From assembly GCA_017437125.1 (NCBI GenBank), contig JAFSBV010000001.1, positions 62,001 to 126,000 of the forward strand: a stretch of 64,000 bases of DNA. Reading direction: 5' to 3'. The translations under genes and the position numbers were made by a program. Below are positions 43,226 to 52,006 of this stretch, one piece after another. This DNA is from Bacteroidales bacterium (lineage in GTDB: Bacteria > Bacteroidota > Bacteroidia > Bacteroidales > UBA932). How positions within the stretch are numbered: position 1 is the first letter of the stretch; each line of letters begins with the position of its first letter. The notes beneath the pieces are model-generated. The model was not told where the DNA came from. It saw only the letters and a program-made list of their open reading frames with translations, and did not search any database.

Positions 43226-44029
43226 ATGGACAAGAACAGACATATAGACATAATGGGCATCGTCAATCTGACGGATGACTCCTTTTATTCGGGCAACCGC
43301 TGCATTGAAATCGATGCTGCCGTCGATATGGCCGGAAGGCATGTCGAAGGTGGTGCAACCATCATCGATGTCGGCGCCTGCTCGTCAAGGCCGGGGTCGC
43401 TCCCGGTTGGTCCTGAGGAGGAATGGAAAAGGCTTGAACCTGCCCTGAAGGCTATCAGAGAGGCTTTTCCGTCCGTGGAGATATCGGTGGATACTTATTG
43501 GTCCGGAGTAGTTGAAAAGGTAAATGACCTGATCGGAAGATTCATTGTGAATGATATCTCTGCCGGAGAGGATGATCCGATGATGTTGCCTGTTGCCGGC
43601 CGGCTCGGACTCCCGTATGTAGCCATGCATAAGAGAGGTGATCCTCTGCGGATGCAGTCGATGACCGGATATCATGATGTGGTGGCAGAAGTCGAAAGCT
43701 ATTTTGTGGATTTTGCGGAAAAGGCGGACAGATGGGGCATACGTGAATGGATCCTTGATCCGGGCTTCGGCTTTGCCAAGACTGTGGATCAAAATTATGA
43801 GCTTCTGCGTGGTCTTGAGAGATTCCGAACCGTTGGCGGTGACAGGAAAGTTCTTGTAGGGGTGTCGCGTAAAAGTATGATATACAAGCCTTTGGGGATC
43901 GCTCCCGAGGACTCTCTTGCAGCAACTCAGGTTGTCCATCTGGAGGCTTTGAGAAACGGTGCCGATATTCTTCGCGTACATGATTCTGCAGAGGCAGCAC
44001 AAACGGTTTCGCTATATCGTCTTCTCTGA
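43226..44029 (+). CDS. folP: Dihydropteroate synthase
   Basis: A 267-residue DHPS, the sulfonamide target in folate synthesis. It has MGIVNLTDDSFYSGNR, the pterin loop TIIDVGACSSRPGS, PSVEISVDTYW, VNDISAG and WILDPGFGFAKT, with the C-terminal KVLVGVSRKSMIY and RVHDSAEA. The start is set at MDKNRHIDIMG; the open frame runs nine bases further to a GTG that overlaps the -7 box. It is monocistronic; the next promoter is 40 bases downstream. Confidence 0.95.
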   Translation: MDKNRHIDIMGIVNLTDDSFYSGNRCIEIDAAVDMAGRHVEGGATIIDVGACSSRPGSLPVGPEEEWKRLEPALKAIREAFPSVEISVDTYWSGVVEKVNDLIGRFIVNDISAGEDDPMMLPVAGRLGLPYVAMHKRGDPLRMQSMTGYHDVVAEVESYFVDFAEKADRWGIREWILDPGFGFAKTVDQNYELLRGLERFRTVGGDRKVLVGVSRKSMIYKPLGIAPEDSLAATQVVHLEALRNGADILRVHDSAEAAQTVSLYRLL

Positions 44030-44067
44030 TGAACGGGGCATGGTAAAGGGCGTTCGAGGAAAAAAAG

Positions 44068-44098
44068 TTGATAATCAGAATTTTATTATGTATTTTTG
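44068..44098 (+). promoter_or_regulatory. Promoter of the 16.5 kb envelope gene block
   Basis: TTG (44068-44070) and TATTTTTG (44091-44098), 20 bases apart, followed by C. The leader to the TlpA-like ATG is about 60 bases. It contains a stem CGTGCGT (44109-44115) with ACGCGCG (44124-44130) and a loop of eight bases. No other -7 box is seen between the genes of the block. Confidence 0.7.
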
Positions 44099-44166
44099 CT
44101 CGATTTAACGTGCGTGCGCCTGTACGCGCGTAAGGAGAACAGGATATTTATTTAATTTTTGATTAT

Positions 44167-44652
44167 ATGAGAACATTTCTTCTGAGCATTGCGCTCTTCA
44201 TCTCTGCAGTATGTGCTGCACAGGTTCCTTCAGTTACAGTAGAGAATGCCAAAGGCGAGGCTTTTGACACAAAGACTCTTCTGGAAGAGGGAACCCCGAT
44301 GATAATTTCCTTCTGGTCAACTTCATGCAAGCCATGTATCCGTGAGCTTGATGCTGTCTATGACGCACTCCCTGACTGGCTCGAGGAGGCGGACTTCCGT
44401 GTAGTGGCAGTCTCTACAGATGACAGCCGTCTTCTTGCAAAGGCCAAGTCATTTGCACAGGGCCGTGGCTGGGGTGAAGATTTCCAGCTTCTCTTCGACA
44501 AGAACCAGGACTTCATGAGAGCCATGAACGTTTCTGTCGTTCCTCATGTGTTTGTGGTTGACGGAAAGGGCAAGGTCGTGTATTCTCACACTTCTTATGT
44601 TCCTGGAAACGAGATCGAACTTTTCGAAGCTATCAAGAAGTGCTCTAAATAA
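44167..44652 (+). CDS. TlpA/ResA-like thioredoxin
   Basis: A 161-residue exported thioredoxin-fold protein. A signal peptide (about 1-18, MRTFLLSIALFISAVCAAQ) precedes a TlpA-type domain: FWSTSCKPCIREL holds the CxxC pair Cys54/Cys57, with the cis-proline region VSVVPHVFVVDG. It would reduce or isomerise disulfides in the periplasm. It is the first gene of the envelope block, 28 bases before the first barrel gene, so it may serve the cysteine-containing lipoproteins downstream. Confidence 0.88.
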   Translation: MRTFLLSIALFISAVCAAQVPSVTVENAKGEAFDTKTLLEEGTPMIISFWSTSCKPCIRELDAVYDALPDWLEEADFRVVAVSTDDSRLLAKAKSFAQGRGWGEDFQLLFDKNQDFMRAMNVSVVPHVFVVDGKGKVVYSHTSYVPGNEIELFEAIKKCSK

Positions 44653-44680
44653 CCCTGAACAGCTAAACTGACTTGATAAG

Positions 44681-46255
44681 ATGAAAAGATTCATTCTTGT
44701 GATCAGCCTTGTCTCGGCTTCTCTTGCCCTTGCCGCTCAGGAAAACGGTTATGTGACCGGAAGCTTTGAGACCAACAATCACCTTTATGTTGACGATCAG
44801 GTAAATGATTTCGTTTCTGACGAAGACAGGATCGGTTCCAACAACTACCTCAAGGTTGACTATTACAACGGAAACTTCTCGGCCGGTATGCAGCTCGAGT
44901 CATATCTTCCTGCACAGATCGGATTCCCTGAGGAACTTTCGAAATATGCTCTCAGCAATCTGTATGTCAACTGGAAGGACGATGCATTTCAGGTTACTGC
45001 CGGAACATTCTATGACCAGTTCGGAAGCGGACTTCTTTTCCGCAGTTGGGAGGACCGTCTTCTTGGTCTGAACAATGCACTTATGGGTGCCCGTTTCGCA
45101 TATAACTGGGAGGATAAGGTGGCTTTCAAGGCCATCTGGGGCATGCCTCGTCTCGGAATGGAGTTCACTGACACACAGGTGCGTGGTGCTGACCTCAGCA
45201 TTTCTCTTTCAAACATCATCGGACTTGATGATATCCTTCTTTCTGTGGAAGGCTCGCTTTTGAATAAATATGCGAAAATCGGTATTGATGCCGAGGAGGC
45301 CGGTGGAAAGCCGAATTCTTTGGGATTCTCAGGACGACTGAACTTCGACTGGAACGGATTCTTTGCAAAGGGAGAATATGTGGATCTCGGCAAGAAGCTC
45401 GTGGCGCTTGAGACCAAGCATGGAAACGCTCAGCTCCTTGAACTCGGTTATAACGGAAGGGGACTGGGTGTCACCATGACCGGACGACGTCTTGAGTGGA
45501 TGGGGCAGAACATCCTTGCCAACTCCACTTCTTCAGCAAACCTGATGTCGTATGTGCCTGCGATGAGCACGCAATACACTTACATGCTCACCACCCTTCA
45601 TCCATATAATCCTCAGGTAGGAGACGCTTCGACCATGGCATTCAACAGCGGTGAGATCGGAGGACAGATCGATGCGTTCTACAATTTCCGTCGCGGTACT
45701 GCAATCGGAGGAAAGAGGGGTATGAAGGTTCACGCGAACTTCTCGACATATTATACCCTTGCTCAGGAGGGCACTGCACAGGCCGGAAACCTTCTTTTCA
45801 GAGACTTCAGCTTCGATGTCGAGAGACAGTGGACAAAGGAGTTCAAGATGGTTCTCCTCTATTCGCTTCAGGAGTATAATCCGGGATACGGACAGTACAA
45901 GACCACATGGCTGTCGAACATCTTTGTGGCAGACCTTCTCTACAAGTGGACATCACAGCTGTCAACACGTCTCGAGCTTCAGTATCTCAAGACATATGAG
46001 GACAAGAAGGACTGGATGGCTGCACTCCTTGAGGTCAATTTCGCACCTCATTGGAGCGTGTGGGGAAGCGATATGTACAACCATGGCATGACCAAGAAGC
46101 ATTACTATAACTTCGGAGTCAGTTATGCCAAGGGACGTACCCGCGTCGCTCTCGGTTACGGACGCTACAAGGACGGCTTTATCTGCTCGGGAGGTGTATG
46201 CCGCTCGATTCCTCAATATACCGGAGCGAACTTTACTGTAACTACTTCATTCTAA
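44681..46255 (+). CDS. DUF6029-like outer-membrane barrel protein (copy 1)
   Basis: A 524-residue protein with a signal peptide (about 1-19) and a beta-barrel-like sequence ending in phenylalanine (NFTVTTSF). Conserved stretches such as ENGYVTGSFETNNHLY, GTFYDQFGSGLLFRSWEDR, AIWGMPRLGMEFT and the end VCRSIPQYTGANFTVTTSF identify the Bacteroidota family annotated DUF6029. It is paralogous to 49250-50902. A role as an outer-membrane pore or assembly partner is inferred, not known. Confidence 0.8.
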   Translation: MKRFILVISLVSASLALAAQENGYVTGSFETNNHLYVDDQVNDFVSDEDRIGSNNYLKVDYYNGNFSAGMQLESYLPAQIGFPEELSKYALSNLYVNWKDDAFQVTAGTFYDQFGSGLLFRSWEDRLLGLNNALMGARFAYNWEDKVAFKAIWGMPRLGMEFTDTQVRGADLSISLSNIIGLDDILLSVEGSLLNKYAKIGIDAEEAGGKPNSLGFSGRLNFDWNGFFAKGEYVDLGKKLVALETKHGNAQLLELGYNGRGLGVTMTGRRLEWMGQNILANSTSSANLMSYVPAMSTQYTYMLTTLHPYNPQVGDASTMAFNSGEIGGQIDAFYNFRRGTAIGGKRGMKVHANFSTYYTLAQEGTAQAGNLLFRDFSFDVERQWTKEFKMVLLYSLQEYNPGYGQYKTTWLSNIFVADLLYKWTSQLSTRLELQYLKTYEDKKDWMAALLEVNFAPHWSVWGSDMYNHGMTKKHYYNFGVSYAKGRTRVALGYGRYKDGFICSGGVCRSIPQYTGANFTVTTSF

Positions 46256-46279
46256 GAATATCAAACCACAGAACAACTG

Positions 46280-49189
46280 ATGAAAAATTTAATGACATTG
46301 ACAAGATCTCTTCGCAGAGCTGCTATGTGCGCAGTGCTGGCATTGCCATTGGCTACAGCATGTACAACCATCGAGGAGTATGATGATTCCGAGATCAAGG
46401 AACAGATTGACCTCATCATCAACAAGATCTATGAACTTGAGCAGAAGATGAATTCAGAGATCCAGGCTCTCAAGGATATGCTTGCAGGCAAGATAATGAT
46501 CACATCTGTGTCAACGGATGCCTCCACCGGCATTACGACAGTATCATTATCAAACGGCTCTTCTCTTTCACTTCTTCCTGAAAAGGATCTCAAGTCATTC
46601 GTTACATATATCACGCTGAGTGACGGTATTGACTATTGGGCATATATAGATGAGGACGGAAAGAAGCAGCTTTTCCTCGATGAGAAGGGCATGGCTATTC
46701 CTGTCGTATCTGATGTTCCGGAGGTCGTTGTCAAGGACGAACAGACATGGCTCGTGATCGGCGGTGTAGAGTATCCGCTTTCAGGAAACTCTGTTTTCTC
46801 TGATTATGAACTGATAAAGGATGAACTTACAGGTGAGGTTTACGCTGTTACATTCACATTCGGCGATGATATGTCTTTCACGGTATCCGTAGAGGGCGCA
46901 AGCGGATTCTTCTTTGTGAAGCCTTCAGGCTGGTCAACAGTGGCAATTTCCGATTACTATGTTGAGAATGGTCTGACAGAGAGAGTCCAGATAGACGCAA
47001 GAGGCGTTGTTGACTATGTTCTTCAGATTCCTGACGGATGGCGTGTCAAGGAGTACGAAGACATCTATATGGGTGCAAAGTATTTCGATATCACTGCACC
47101 TTCTGAGGATCTTGTAAGGAGTGGAGTAGCAGCGGCTGACGGCGATCTCAAAGTTGTGGCTGTGCTCGAGGGCGGAAAGGCAACTGTCGCAAAACTTTAT
47201 CTTTCAACTGAGCCTTTCAAGGAATTCCAGGTTTCCATGGGCAAGGTAAATGTGAAAATGTACAACGGTCTTCAGAAATTTGTTTATGGTGTGACCGATG
47301 CATTGTGGTTCAAGGAGTCAACAGCCTTTGAAACGGCCCAGACTCTTCTGGAGGCCTATGAGTATCCTCTCGGTTACGGTGTAAGTGATTTTGATCTTGA
47401 AGATGCTGATGCTGAGGAGATTGCCGGTCAGGCTCTTACTCCGGGACGCAGATACATACTCTGGGCTATCCCTGCTCAGTATTTTGCTGATTCAGATGAT
47501 GCGGGATATTATCTCAAGGAAGGTACGATGGTAAAACAGGAATTCCGTCATTCTTCAGTCAGGTTCGAAGTCGGCAATGAAAGCATAAAGGATGCTCATC
47601 TCAGCATGGAACTCAAGGGTGTAGGATCTTATTATGCGTCAGTTCTCCCTAAGGCTGATTTCATGATCGAGGATATCGTTTATAATCTTAACAATCCTGG
47701 TTACTACACATCAAGGACTACTCCTATGACATATGAAGGTTCTGTGTTTGAATTCGCAGGAATGGAGGCTGAACAGGCTACGGACTATGTGGCATGGTTC
47801 GCTGTTGCCAATGACGGCTGGATTTATTCCGAGAGCGATGTCATCGTTTGCGAGTTCGCTACACTTGACCTTGTTTCCGGCAGTTCGGTTAAGCTTTCTG
47901 CAGGAGAGCCTGAAGTGTCGCCTACGGAAATCGAGATAGAAGTAAAGGCTTCCGGTGCAGAAAAGATATATTATACATATATGCCGGTTTCTGATTTAAG
48001 AAACTTCTCATCCGATGACGACAAGGCTGCTTATCTTTTCGGAAACGGTAAATCTGTTGAAGGTGAGTCTGTTGCTGCAAAGGCATCTGATGTCATTGAA
48101 GTGAAGCCTGGAACCGACTATGCATTCATGGCTGTAGCTACGGACCCGGAAGGCAAATACAGCGAGGTACTTACTTTGGAGTGCAAGACCGCACCGATTC
48201 AGTATAACGACATCAAGGTATCTCTCGTTCTCGAAAAGAATGATCCGGGTAATGTCGTTGTTTCAGTTGCAGCAGAAGGAGCTGTCGATTATCTGTACTG
48301 GATAGGAAGGGTTGCAGACAATGTATGGAAGAGTCCGAGCTATCTTGGAGGAAGCGCAGCCAAGGCTCAGCAGTATATGTATGCAAATGCAAGTCATGAA
48401 AGGTTTGCGAATGTGAAGGCTGCATATCCTGTGGTTGACGGAAAGATAACGATGACTGATCTGACTCCAAATACCAATTATGTCATTGTGGCTATGGCAA
48501 AGGATAAGGACGGCCTTTATTCGGAAGCTGCAGAACTCAGGTTCACACCGAGATCTGTTGCAATAGGAAATGTGGTTCTTTCTTCTGATCCTGAATGGAA
48601 GGCTGCCGAGCCGGATATTGAATGGATTCCGGAAGCATTCGAGCCGACACAGGGCATGATGTCTGGTCAGTATTCTTTCTATGTGACTATTCCTGAAGGA
48701 TTCACCGGCTATGTGCTCGGAGGAACCGATGACTATCTTACCGAAGGTGATAAGACTCTTGTGCTGTCTGCCGAAGATAAGATCCTGAAGATAATCGAGT
48801 ATGTTGACAGGCCAAGGGATTCCGACAGACTTTATGATGAGAATGCATGGATTACCGAGGGATATCCTCATGGCTATGAACTTTTCCATCATGAACATGG
48901 AAATCCGCTTTTCGGCAATGTCGTCATCTGGGCAAGTGAAGAGTTCCATGACAAGGTATGTGATTGCAAGGGATCTCTCAAGACAGAACTGATAAGGGAT
49001 GGCGAGTCATTCCCTATCACTCAGGTCCGTCATATCAATGACGGAAAGCCTGTAGAAGTCCGTCAGCCTCAGGCTATGGGAAGCAAGACCGAGGTTATCG
49101 ACAAGGTGTTTGTCGTATGTCAGGATCTTGACGGAAACTGCTACGAGCCATTTGAAATCGATGTACCTGTAGAACTGTTCAACCAATAA
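46280..49189 (+). CDS. PL29-N/DUF4988-like surface lipoprotein (969 residues)
   Basis: A lipoprotein with lipobox Cys28 (LALPLATAC) followed by TTIEEYDDSE, an acidic segment expected of surface-exported lipoproteins. Residues 35-70 form a coiled coil (EQIDLIINKIYELEQKM), then the PL29 N-terminal/DUF4988-type domain (WAYIDEDGKKQLFLD, EQTWLVIGG) and several Fn3/Ig-like segments. No lyase active site is visible. The same architecture appears in 56349-58877. A 12-bp hairpin follows. Confidence 0.78.
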   Translation: MKNLMTLTRSLRRAAMCAVLALPLATACTTIEEYDDSEIKEQIDLIINKIYELEQKMNSEIQALKDMLAGKIMITSVSTDASTGITTVSLSNGSSLSLLPEKDLKSFVTYITLSDGIDYWAYIDEDGKKQLFLDEKGMAIPVVSDVPEVVVKDEQTWLVIGGVEYPLSGNSVFSDYELIKDELTGEVYAVTFTFGDDMSFTVSVEGASGFFFVKPSGWSTVAISDYYVENGLTERVQIDARGVVDYVLQIPDGWRVKEYEDIYMGAKYFDITAPSEDLVRSGVAAADGDLKVVAVLEGGKATVAKLYLSTEPFKEFQVSMGKVNVKMYNGLQKFVYGVTDALWFKESTAFETAQTLLEAYEYPLGYGVSDFDLEDADAEEIAGQALTPGRRYILWAIPAQYFADSDDAGYYLKEGTMVKQEFRHSSVRFEVGNESIKDAHLSMELKGVGSYYASVLPKADFMIEDIVYNLNNPGYYTSRTTPMTYEGSVFEFAGMEAEQATDYVAWFAVANDGWIYSESDVIVCEFATLDLVSGSSVKLSAGEPEVSPTEIEIEVKASGAEKIYYTYMPVSDLRNFSSDDDKAAYLFGNGKSVEGESVAAKASDVIEVKPGTDYAFMAVATDPEGKYSEVLTLECKTAPIQYNDIKVSLVLEKNDPGNVVVSVAAEGAVDYLYWIGRVADNVWKSPSYLGGSAAKAQQYMYANASHERFANVKAAYPVVDGKITMTDLTPNTNYVIVAMAKDKDGLYSEAAELRFTPRSVAIGNVVLSSDPEWKAAEPDIEWIPEAFEPTQGMMSGQYSFYVTIPEGFTGYVLGGTDDYLTEGDKTLVLSAEDKILKIIEYVDRPRDSDRLYDENAWITEGYPHGYELFHHEHGNPLFGNVVIWASEEFHDKVCDCKGSLKTELIRDGESFPITQVRHINDGKPVEVRQPQAMGSKTEVIDKVFVVCQDLDGNCYEPFEIDVPVELFNQ

Positions 49190-49201
49190 TATCCGGAAGT
49201 T

Positions 49202-49237
49202 CAAATAAGGCCGACTCTGATTGACCGGCCTTATTTG
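49202..49237 (+). terminator. Intra-block hairpin (attenuator or partial terminator)
   Basis: CAAATAAGGCCG (49202-49213) and CGGCCTTATTTG (49226-49237) pair perfectly over 12 bp around a 12-base loop. A weak T run follows (ACTTT). It is between the first lipoprotein gene and the second barrel gene, with no new -7 box after it, so it may lower downstream expression or stabilise the upstream message. Confidence 0.6.
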
Positions 49238-49249
49238 ACTTTATGACGA

Positions 49250-50902
49250 ATGATGAAAGATAAGATGAAAGTGTCCTGTGCGATTGCCATCACGATGGCG
49301 GCTCTCTTTGCCGGAACGGATCTTTCTGCTGAAGAGAGCGATTACGGCAAGGATCGCTCGTCCGGTTATCTTACCGGAAGTTTTGAGACAAGCACCAGCC
49401 TTTACAATGAGGATGACAAGACTTCGGCTGTTGTTCCTGACGGTCATTTCGGTTCCAACAATTATCTGAAGCTTGATTACTATAAGGGCAGCTTCTCGGC
49501 GGGAGTGCAGATGGAGGCTTATTCGCCTGTACTTGTCGGATATCCTTCCGACCTGAAAGGTGCAGCCCTTACGAATTATTTCGCAAGATGGAATGATGAC
49601 CGTTTTTCGATTACTGCCGGAACGTTCTATGATCAGTTCGGAAGCGGACTTCTTTTCCGTAGTTGGGAAGACAGGGCGCTGGGACTTAACAATGCCTTGC
49701 TTGGTGCCCGTCTTACGTATTCATTCAATGACATCGTATCTGTAAAGGCCATCTGGGGTATGCCGCGTTTCGGCATGAAGTTCAGCGAAACCCAGGTCAA
49801 GGGTGCGGACGTGAGCTTTGCATTGTCGAATCTTGCAGGATGGCAGAATATCTATTGGGCTCTGGAAGCTTCCGTGATGGACAGATATGAGGCTCTTGAT
49901 GACCAGAGAAGGCTTGACGGATGCAGTCCGAATACGACAGGATGGTCGGCGAGGACAAACTTTGAGCATAAGGGCTTCTTCCTTAAGGCGGAATATGTGG
50001 ATGCCGGTCAGAAGTACTATTACAACACTTCTTATTCGGGAGAAGGACAGATGTATCACCGCAAGCGTGGAAACGCCCAGCTCATCGAAACGGGATATAA
50101 TGGAAACGGTCTTGGTGTGAATGTGGCTCTCCGTCGTCTCGAATGGATGGATTCAAAGGTCGTTACAGGATCCAATTCCACTGTCAACATGCTGAACTAT
50201 GTCCCGGCTATGTGTACGCAATATACATATATGCTTACTACCCTTCATCCATACGGAGCAAGGACAGGAGAGATTTCATCGAGGTTCACGAACAGCGGAG
50301 AAATCGGAGGCCAGATTGACGTGTTCTATAATTTCAGACGCGGTACGAAGATCGGTGGAAAGCGCGGAATGAAGGTTCATGCCAATTTCTCGACATATCA
50401 TACTATAGCGCAGGAAGGTACGTTCAAGGCCGGAAACATGCTTTTCCGTGATCTCAGCGTTGATGTGGAGAGGCAGTGGTCAAGGAAATTCAAGTCAACT
50501 GTACTCTGGTCTATGCAGGAGTATAGTCCGAAATATGGAGCAAACAAGACCACCTGGCTTTCCAACATATTTGTGGCGGATCTTCTTTACAAGTTCAACA
50601 GCTCTTTCTCCACACGACTCGAGCTTCAGTATCTCACTACTCAGGAGGACAACAAGGACTGGATGGCAGCCCTTGTAGAAGTCAGTTTTGCACCGAACTG
50701 GAGCATCTATGCCAGCGATATGTATAATCACGGCATGACAAAGGTTCATTATTACAACGGAGGCGTAAGCTACACGAAGTCAAGAACCAGGGTTGCATTG
50801 AGTTACGGCCGCTTCAGGGAAGGACTTCTATGTTCAGGCGGCGTATGCCGTCAGATACCTGCATATACCGGTGCAAATCTTTCAGTAACAATGTCATTCT
50901 AA
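49250..50902 (+). CDS. DUF6029-like outer-membrane barrel protein (copy 2)
   Basis: A 550-residue paralogue of the protein at 44681-46255. Shared blocks include GYLTGSFETSTSLY, GTFYDQFGSGLLFRSWEDR, KAIWGMPRFGMKFSETQ and the C-terminal VCRQIPAYTGANLSVTMSF, with the terminal aromatic residue of an outer-membrane barrel. A signal peptide covers about 1-26. The two copies differ enough to have separated early and are not a recent duplication. An ATG three bases into the gene (MK versus MMK) is an alternative start. Confidence 0.8.
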   Translation: MMKDKMKVSCAIAITMAALFAGTDLSAEESDYGKDRSSGYLTGSFETSTSLYNEDDKTSAVVPDGHFGSNNYLKLDYYKGSFSAGVQMEAYSPVLVGYPSDLKGAALTNYFARWNDDRFSITAGTFYDQFGSGLLFRSWEDRALGLNNALLGARLTYSFNDIVSVKAIWGMPRFGMKFSETQVKGADVSFALSNLAGWQNIYWALEASVMDRYEALDDQRRLDGCSPNTTGWSARTNFEHKGFFLKAEYVDAGQKYYYNTSYSGEGQMYHRKRGNAQLIETGYNGNGLGVNVALRRLEWMDSKVVTGSNSTVNMLNYVPAMCTQYTYMLTTLHPYGARTGEISSRFTNSGEIGGQIDVFYNFRRGTKIGGKRGMKVHANFSTYHTIAQEGTFKAGNMLFRDLSVDVERQWSRKFKSTVLWSMQEYSPKYGANKTTWLSNIFVADLLYKFNSSFSTRLELQYLTTQEDNKDWMAALVEVSFAPNWSIYASDMYNHGMTKVHYYNGGVSYTKSRTRVALSYGRFREGLLCSGGVCRQIPAYTGANLSVTMSF

Positions 50903-50912
50903 ACAAATAACG

Positions 50913-51998
50913 ATGAATATATATAGATTATTGATTCCTTTTCTGGCGATTGCCGCGGCTGCCTCATGTTCAGGTCAGATAGATCCGGATGATGAGAAGC
51001 CGGAAGGCCCTGTCACCCCTTTCACCCTTACAGTTGACAAGACAACGATCGAATCGGATGGCAAGGATCAGGCTATTCTGACGATCAAGGATGCCGAAGG
51101 AATTGTGCTCACTGATGCAGAACATATAAGAAATACATCTTTCTGCATCAATGAGACAGGTGAGTGGCTTTCAGGTATGGTGCTCGACAGACCGAATGTA
51201 TTTACATCCATTACAGATGGAACTTTTACCATCAGTGCCATGTATGACGGTGAAATGTGTGAGAACGAGGTGAAGGTGACTTCCCGTAACCGTTCCGTTT
51301 ATGAGAAGTTCCATAAGAATGTCGCGATTTACCGCTTTACAGCGACGTGGTGCGGCTATTGTCCTGATATGACAGAGGCACTTTCCAAGGTCGGTGATTA
51401 TACGAAGGATCACAGCATCGTCATGGAAATGCATTACAATGACGAGTTTTCTTTAGAAGCTCTTGCGAACTATGCGGGAGATGTTTATAAATTCAGCGGT
51501 TTTCCTTATTGCCGCTATTCTCTTGATACAGAATCTGGTAACAGGACAAGAAACGATATCGAGTCTTTTGTGAAGGAACAGATGGTCAATCACCCTGCAA
51601 GAACCGGCATAAAGGCATCGACATCTGTATCAGGAAATACCATGAAGGTCGAGGCCGAGGTTTCGGCAAGTGCGTCAGGGAAGTATGACCTGGCGATGGC
51701 AATACTCAAGGACAAGTGTATCCCATCTTCACCTGAGGCATATGAGGAAATATATAATGATGTCATCATCTCCATATCAGGCAATTATTTCGCCATGTCA
51801 TCAGATGCGTCTTTCAGCCTTGAAGCAGACGGGAAGAAGTCCTTTACGAGGGAGTGGACAAATGATATCCTGACTACAGACGATGCCAAGGACTGCAGGG
51901 TGGTTCTCTTTACGCTCGTGTCTGACGGCGGAAAGGTAATTATTGACAATGCTGTTGAAATGCCTGTTGGCGGAGGCGTGGATTACAGGTATAATTGA
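50913..51998 (+). CDS. Omp28-like thioredoxin-fold lipoprotein A (CGYC)
   Basis: A 361-residue lipoprotein. The lipobox ends at Cys19 (AAAASC), followed by SGQIDPDDEKPEG. An Ig-like module (about 33-125) precedes a thioredoxin-like domain with Cys147-G-Y-Cys150 in FTATWCGYCPDMTEAL. The C-terminus VIIDNAVEMPVGGGVDYRYN matches the Omp28 family tail. It is first in a tandem of three and begins 10 bases after the barrel gene. Confidence 0.82.
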   Translation: MNIYRLLIPFLAIAAAASCSGQIDPDDEKPEGPVTPFTLTVDKTTIESDGKDQAILTIKDAEGIVLTDAEHIRNTSFCINETGEWLSGMVLDRPNVFTSITDGTFTISAMYDGEMCENEVKVTSRNRSVYEKFHKNVAIYRFTATWCGYCPDMTEALSKVGDYTKDHSIVMEMHYNDEFSLEALANYAGDVYKFSGFPYCRYSLDTESGNRTRNDIESFVKEQMVNHPARTGIKASTSVSGNTMKVEAEVSASASGKYDLAMAILKDKCIPSSPEAYEEIYNDVIISISGNYFAMSSDASFSLEADGKKSFTREWTNDILTTDDAKDCRVVLFTLVSDGGKVIIDNAVEMPVGGGVDYRYN

Positions 51999-52006
51999 TC
52001 GGAATC

